DNA from: an uncultured Porphyromonas sp.
Lineage (GTDB): Bacteria > Bacteroidota > Bacteroidia > Bacteroidales > Porphyromonadaceae
Assembly (NCBI RefSeq): GCF_947254915.1
Contig: NZ_CAMYEZ010000069.1
Span: 1 to 11,236 of the forward strand
DNA: 11,236 nucleotides
Direction of reading: 5' to 3'
Part shown: positions 8,601 through 11,236 of the stretch, piece after piece
Layout: each line of letters opens with the position of its first letter
Position numbering within the stretch: the stretch's first letter is position 1
Made by a program: the position numbers and the translations under genes
The notes under the pieces: model-generated
What the model was told of the DNA's origin: nothing
Databases searched by the model: none
Seen by the model: only the letters and a program-made list of their open reading frames with translations

Positions 8601-10211
8601 GCTTATGACCGTATCCTCTCACGAGATAAGTGGCATCTACTCTCTACGCCTATTAAGAATGTCTACGCTGGGGACTTCTCTCTGGGGGCCAAACCGCTTA
8701 CTTACCAGTGTTACCTCAAGGTAGAGTACAATTCGAGGCTTTTTTCAAAGGGAGCTTTTGAGCGTCCTATCAACAAGCTGGGACGTCTCATAGGTGCCTA
8801 CAATTACGGGTTAGCATTCAAGGTGGAGGGCTACCACCCTGAGAAGTTAGGAGCTAAAGATCATACGAATCTCAACGGGCTACAGGGTATTATCCGCTTG
8901 CCTTTCTATGAGAATAAGGAGCGTGCACCCTATTACCCACTGCATCGTTATTACGATAAGTGGTATTGGTATGATTATGACCAAGATAAGGACGCGGGGA
9001 CGGTCACAGCCGAACGACCTGAGCCTGCCTCATACTTCGCCTACTTTGATTTGAACACGTTAAAAGCCGTTTGTAAGGTTGACTCAGTAAAGAGATACCC
9101 TACTTTAGACTACCGCTTCCTCTTTGAGGATGACAAGACAAATGCGATCGGTACCACACTTGACGCTAATGGAAAGCAAGTTGAGGGTTATACTATGCAT
9201 CTCAACGGACAAGCCGAAGATGATAATGCCTTTAGGCTTGTAGGCAATCCGTTTATGTGTCCTATAGACTATGAACGTCTCTACAATGCGAATAGTGACA
9301 ATAATCTGATAAAAGGTCTTTATATCTATGCTGATGGAGCTTGGCGCTTGGCTCTTAAGAGAGGCGGTAACACAATGGGTGCAAAAAGGAATAAGGAGTT
9401 TGATGCCATTGCTCCTCTGCAAGCGTTTGTGCTCTTTTTTAAATCGATCAAGCCTAAGCAGCCGATTTACTTCCCTACGGCACCTGCTGGGCTATCTGTG
9501 CTTCGAGACCCAAACACCTCTAAGTTCGAACTACGCAGTGCGGAGGAGGAGCCAGAGGAGCTAAGCGAGCGGTATGTTGCTGTGACGGTGACCGATGAGC
9601 GGGGAGGCTATGCCTCTGCGGTACTACAGCCCGAAGATACGGAAGAGTCGATGCCAGCACTCTTTGCCTCTGAGTCTATGCAGACAGCTCCGCTCGTCTA
9701 CTTCATCAGCCCGACCGATAGTAGCTGCAACTTCGTACAGACCAATGTGGATCGTGCCGTGGTCGAGCTAGGTGTCTTTGCGCCTACCGATGGTATGCTC
9801 ACGCTAGACTTCACGACGTTGGCGGAGAAGCCCTTTGACAAGCTGTCTCTCTACGACCGTCTGCGAGGCACCGAGCAGGATCTGCTGGTCAACCCGACTT
9901 ACAGCTACGGCTATAGCGAGCGTGACGGACGCCGCTTCGAGCTACGTATGTCGTACGGCAACGTCCGCTACGAGGAGCAACAGGATCACCAGGCTGAGCT
10001 AGCCATCGAGCGCACCGCTACGGGCTATCGCATATCCTACGATCAGGGTATCGCAGGCTACCAGCTATACAGCGTCCACGGCTATCTACTAGAGCGTGCC
10101 ACGACCGATGGTCAGACGCAGGTAGATATTGAGATGCCCGAGACGGACGTCGTACTGCTCGATGTACAGTCCGCCGACGGCCTTCGCTGGATCAAGAAGC
10201 TCCAACGCTAA
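5670..10211 (+). CDS. Giant secreted multidomain protein, candidate T9SS-exported fimbria-associated adhesin
   Basis: This 1513-residue protein has a Sec signal at 1-32 ending AEA|Q. Gln as the first mature residue fits the known Bacteroidetes preference for N-terminal pyroglutamate in signal peptidase I substrates. Residues 41-118 resemble a SprB-type repeat (GGTGQVRLTL, KAPYTVKLTAYP, YNLPKGRYTLEVSDANG). The region at about 120-780 is beta-rich with several Cys pairs and is unrecognised. About 785-860 is Ig-like (YCEGDTIKLECP, TYTWTRPDG, SGVWTLEVSG). W867/W868 open a WW...DW...NW segment leading to IPAKCTDVHLP. FRLVGNPFMCPIDY (about 1187-1200) and IAPLQAFVLFF (about 1247) are patterns common in large T9SS cargo. 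The last 75 residues (YQLYSVHGYLLE ... LLDVQSADGLRWIKKLQR) resemble a type A sorting domain. No vWA MIDAS motif is visible, unlike the P. gingivalis tip adhesin Mfa5. The gene starts 76 bp after the third subunit gene, with no promoter or terminator between them, and is the last gene before the operon terminator. Function as an adhesin is inference. Confidence 0.65.
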   Translation: MKQYNSTTLVRTIWSLLLVISALCLIPTMAEAQLSVRSRTRATIKGFHGGTGQVRLTLSRGKAPYTVKLTAYPEEYRGQQTTFTSQKEETIIYNLPKGRYTLEVSDANGSVETVSSSVREVGVGLNDFWVNAKWSQLHTSETNPSRWLSTRIFDPDNSIVPRYYSSEIDSIAKYFDIAICVSDDYYNGYETGRKDLNWLDLKEAKTAPTFEGTYGCWLVQDPVYDDNGKPTGQTVERSHLFVKVPDDSPSPDELYYNSRFALPFGDKEKIGIAIRVKESTDPKNSDYSNAQYLFDAKKSADPNPWIEMVGEGKDDPCEYKPTFALKKDVVEKMNLQFPVKVKCSSGTEITFTDRNDTTPKDLGALDYNSYTWIYMRDAGGKESSMGFRTGKPIGPYAEKFLGYLRYYSDTDPARIWDETEGWQHDPKSGGPSTRDYCTGEVKMVLALTLQEKHFDKAFKTPFADAQITLEAAPPGYKPLNKYFPKIGVPINVPAKHLSALFFPFPSESAPEDNPYEKPYFDVHVPDGNYYFTVSFNTICGDPEDESVGVQHNSFSRKYELVNQGEDLKPQFEKVDCKTIRVYPFRGAKSREILLLNGKAVRVYARAAQTAPNAYGTVADGSVYFDPERSSQSPEDCYIELPWRNSTVTIQYNYESISPRTKIIPCLNIVKKITVETTAPSYDGYQLYTYICPNGSKAYVSVLPIRTAGETLIELRDVKDINKIYASKTLASKDQGKSVSFDLTGDNIQTEYRLHIRTGSDNCVLDNGGEIIKMSDFRGFSFVKGTTNTKYCEGDTIKLECPPILPKSTYTWTRPDGVQMTGSKIAIPHAPRTLSGVWTLEVSGIPCEGPEAVQTVSFALSVAPPELWWSRDAKSADWNSTSNWVDKEGKPANAIPAKCTDVHLPAVVEKFYPNLDPKKTIREPFGEPLCNDIYFHFGSALGEPQRLTHYSRAYIDYNFGIVQPDGTIKAYEDSKHPGAYDRILSRDKWHLLSTPIKNVYAGDFSLGAKPLTYQCYLKVEYNSRLFSKGAFERPINKLGRLIGAYNYGLAFKVEGYHPEKLGAKDHTNLNGLQGIIRLPFYENKERAPYYPLHRYYDKWYWYDYDQDKDAGTVTAERPEPASYFAYFDLNTLKAVCKVDSVKRYPTLDYRFLFEDDKTNAIGTTLDANGKQVEGYTMHLNGQAEDDNAFRLVGNPFMCPIDYERLYNANSDNNLIKGLYIYADGAWRLALKRGGNTMGAKRNKEFDAIAPLQAFVLFFKSIKPKQPIYFPTAPAGLSVLRDPNTSKFELRSAEEEPEELSERYVAVTVTDERGGYASAVLQPEDTEESMPALFASESMQTAPLVYFISPTDSSCNFVQTNVDRAVVELGVFAPTDGMLTLDFTTLAEKPFDKLSLYDRLRGTEQDLLVNPTYSYGYSERDGRRFELRMSYGNVRYEEQQDHQAELAIERTATGYRISYDQGIAGYQLYSVHGYLLERATTDGQTQVDIEMPETDVVLLDVQSADGLRWIKKLQR

Positions 10212-10233
10212 GGAAGTATCGCCTAAATAAATC

Positions 10234-10277
10234 AAAGCCACCGTAAGGACGCCGATATGCGTTTCTACGGTGGCTTT
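10234..10277 (+). terminator. Strong intrinsic terminator at the end of the fimbrial cluster
   Basis: AAAGCCACCGTA at 10234-10245 pairs perfectly with TACGGTGGCTTT at 10266-10277. The stem continues inward with one mismatch and G-T wobbles to a small CGATAT loop. The right arm ends in TTT and runs into TTTGTT. It begins 23 bp after the stop of the giant gene. Confidence 0.85.
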
Positions 10278-10326
10278 GTTCTGCTAATAAAGCAAGCCGA
10301 GTAACGACATGACGTGTAACCCTCTG

Positions 10327-10762
10327 TAGGGACGCACGATCTGTGCGTCCGTTGTGTCAAAGGTTACAGCGTCCGTTGTGTCAAAGCGGTACGTGTAGCG
10401 ATGATACGTGTAGCCCTTTGTAGGGACGCACGATCTGTGCGTCCGTTGTGTCAAAGGTTACAGCGTCCGTTGTGTCAAAGCGGTACGTGTAGCGATGATA
10501 CGTGTAGCCCTTTGTAGGGACGCACGATCTGTGCGTCCGTTGTGTCAAAGGTTACAGCGTCCGTTGTGTCAAAGCGGTACGTGTAGCGATGATACGTGTA
10601 GCCCTTTGTAGGGACGCACGATCTGTGCGTCCGTTGTGTCAAAGGTTACAGCGTCCGTTGTGTCAAAGCGGTACGTGTAGCGATGATACGTGTAGCCCTT
10701 TGTAGGGACGCACGATCTGTGCGTCCGTTGTGTCAAAGGTTACAGCGTCCGTTGTATCAAAG
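10327..10762. repeat. 94-bp tandem repeat, four identical copies plus a 60-bp partial fifth
   Basis: Copies begin with TAGGGACGCACGATCTGTGC at 10327, 10421, 10515, 10609 and 10703. The first four appear identical over all 94 bp; the fifth matches for about 60 bp with one change (TGTATC for TGTGTC) and then diverges. Each unit contains the palindrome GGACGCAC-GATCT-GTGCGTCC, two copies of GCGTCCGTTGTGTCAAAG, and two copies of ACGTGTAG. A degenerate trace extends left to about 10302. No ORF of note crosses it. Identical copies point to recent expansion, and the copy number probably varies between strains. Confidence 0.95.
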
Positions 10763-10786
10763 GTGACGGCATCAGGGCTTTAATGG

Positions 10787-10815
10787 GAACGGACGCACAG
10801 ATCGTGCGTCCCTAC
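10787..10815 (-). repeat. Inverted copy of the 94-bp repeat's palindromic core
   Basis: Read on the minus strand, this 29-bp stretch is the same as the start of each 94-bp unit (TGTAGGGACGCAC ... GTGCGTCCGTT). The 8-bp arms are at 10791-10798 and 10804-10811. It suggests that the palindrome is a separate element of REP type that can be found in either orientation. Confidence 0.85.
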
Positions 10816-10827
10816 ACTGGTTACACG

Positions 10828-10851
10828 TCCGATCCCTCCGATAGCTCCGAT
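10828..10851 (+). repeat. 24-bp exact match to the 9-bp array left of the cluster
   Basis: These 24 bases (TCCGATCC...AGCTCCGAT) are identical to 1122-1145 within the left array. Soon after comes CTTCTAGCCTCT, which resembles the sequence just after the left array (CTAGCCTCTAACTTC), and then CGAGGAATTTCC, which resembles CGAGGAAAT at 1173-1181. Confidence 0.85.
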
Positions 10852-10981
10852 GATCTCGAATCTCCAACTTCTAGCCTCTCACTCCTCCGAGGCACTCCGA
10901 GCTCTTCGACTCCTCAGACCACACACCTCCGAGGAATTTCCTAATCGCTCACGAGCAAGCAAAAATTCCCCACCGAGGGAC

Positions 10982-11065
10982 GAAATAAAAGTTCGGAAGA
11001 ATGAAATCAAAGTTCGGAAGAATGAAATCAAACTTCGGAAGAATGAAATGAAAGTTCGGAAGAAT
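10982..11065. repeat. Four tandem 21-bp repeats
   Basis: Units begin at 10982, 11003, 11024 and 11045. The consensus begins GAAATCAAAGTTCGG and ends AAGAAT. The copies differ only at one or two bases in the first half. On the minus strand they give a 7-residue FFRTLIS repeat within an 82-codon frame, which I consider a by-product of the repeat. The period is the same as that of the repeats at 1177-1216, and both contain CCGAA, here on the minus strand. Confidence 0.9.
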
Positions 11066-11236
11066 TTTTCGTTGTCCTCTTCCTGAAAAAAGTACACAGT
11101 TGGGGAAGTGTTACTGAGATGGTTCACGGGTTGTTTTTGTTAGTCCTGTGAGTGTACTCATCTGTTAGTTTTGCTCCTGCTGGGGTACACGACTTGTGGT
11201 CGTCTTTACTGCGGAGGTACACAAAGATAGCTCTTT
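11066..11236. other. Noncoding right flank with possible promoter elements on both strands
   Basis: No convincing gene is seen. TAGTTTTG at 11166-11173 matches TAnnTTTG on the plus strand. CAAAGATA at 11222-11229 is TATCTTTG on the minus strand. Neither has a well-spaced -33 element inside the window. GTACAC occurs three times (11092, 11185, 11217) and inverted as GTGTAC at 11152. A gene probably begins beyond the window edge. Confidence 0.3.

Noticed and set aside
5670..10211. vWA-domain tip adhesin of the Mfa5 type
   Set aside because: I find no DxSxS MIDAS motif with the expected hydrophobic strand before it. Gene position alone is not enough.
10327..10762. CRISPR array
   Set aside because: The repeats are contiguous 94-bp copies with no unique spacers between them, and no cas genes are present.
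10879..11127. 82-codon minus-strand frame with FFRTLIS repeats, about 95 bp after a minus-strand TATCTTTG
   Set aside because: The heptads follow from the 21-bp DNA repeats, and the rest of the frame is low complexity. No family resemblance is seen. It is kept only as a weak possibility because of the upstream promoter-like element.

Overview
The window looks like chromosomal DNA of a Porphyromonas-type member of the Bacteroidales. The evidence is a complete Mfa1/Mfa2-type (type V) fimbrial gene cluster, a Bacteroidetes-style -7 promoter element (TAnnTTTG) in front of it, A/T-rich starts without Shine-Dalgarno sequences, and a large secreted protein whose predicted mature N-terminus is Gln and whose last residues resemble a type IX secretion tail. 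GC content is near 50% by eye. The species is inference; I could not run a search.

Layout, all genes on the + strand. (1) 1-891 is the 3' part of a dGTP triphosphohydrolase gene. (2) 892-1335 has no gene. It holds a short inverted array and a 19-unit array of a 9-bp repeat that together can fold into a large hairpin, then two 19-bp direct repeats, the promoter and a short leader. (3) 1336-5593 encodes three fimbrial lipoproteins: an Mfa1-family major subunit, an FimB/Mfa2-family anchor and a third fimbrillin-like accessory subunit. (4) 5670-10211 encodes a 1513-residue exported multidomain protein with a SprB-like N-terminus, an Ig-like domain and a probable T9SS sorting tail. (5) A strong terminator closes the cluster at 10234-10277. 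(6) 10281-11236 has no convincing gene. It holds four identical 94-bp tandem repeats plus a partial fifth, an inverted copy of their palindromic core, a 24-bp match to the array left of the cluster, and four 21-bp repeats.

The likely working model is an operon. The Mfa1-like protein polymerises into the fimbrial shaft and the Mfa2-like protein anchors it in the outer membrane. The third lipoprotein, which ends soon after the conserved YRN motif and lacks the C-terminal strand region of the other two, may be a terminal or accessory subunit. The giant protein may be a surface adhesin exported by a separate (type IX) route. Two hairpins between the shaft and anchor genes, one with a mutually exclusive alternative fold, probably let the shaft gene be expressed above the rest.

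The most interesting points are the giant T9SS-like protein in the position where P. gingivalis has its tip-adhesin genes, the attenuator-like hairpin built from the same GGACGCAC palindrome that makes up the 94-bp array, and the matching repeat modules on both sides of the cluster.
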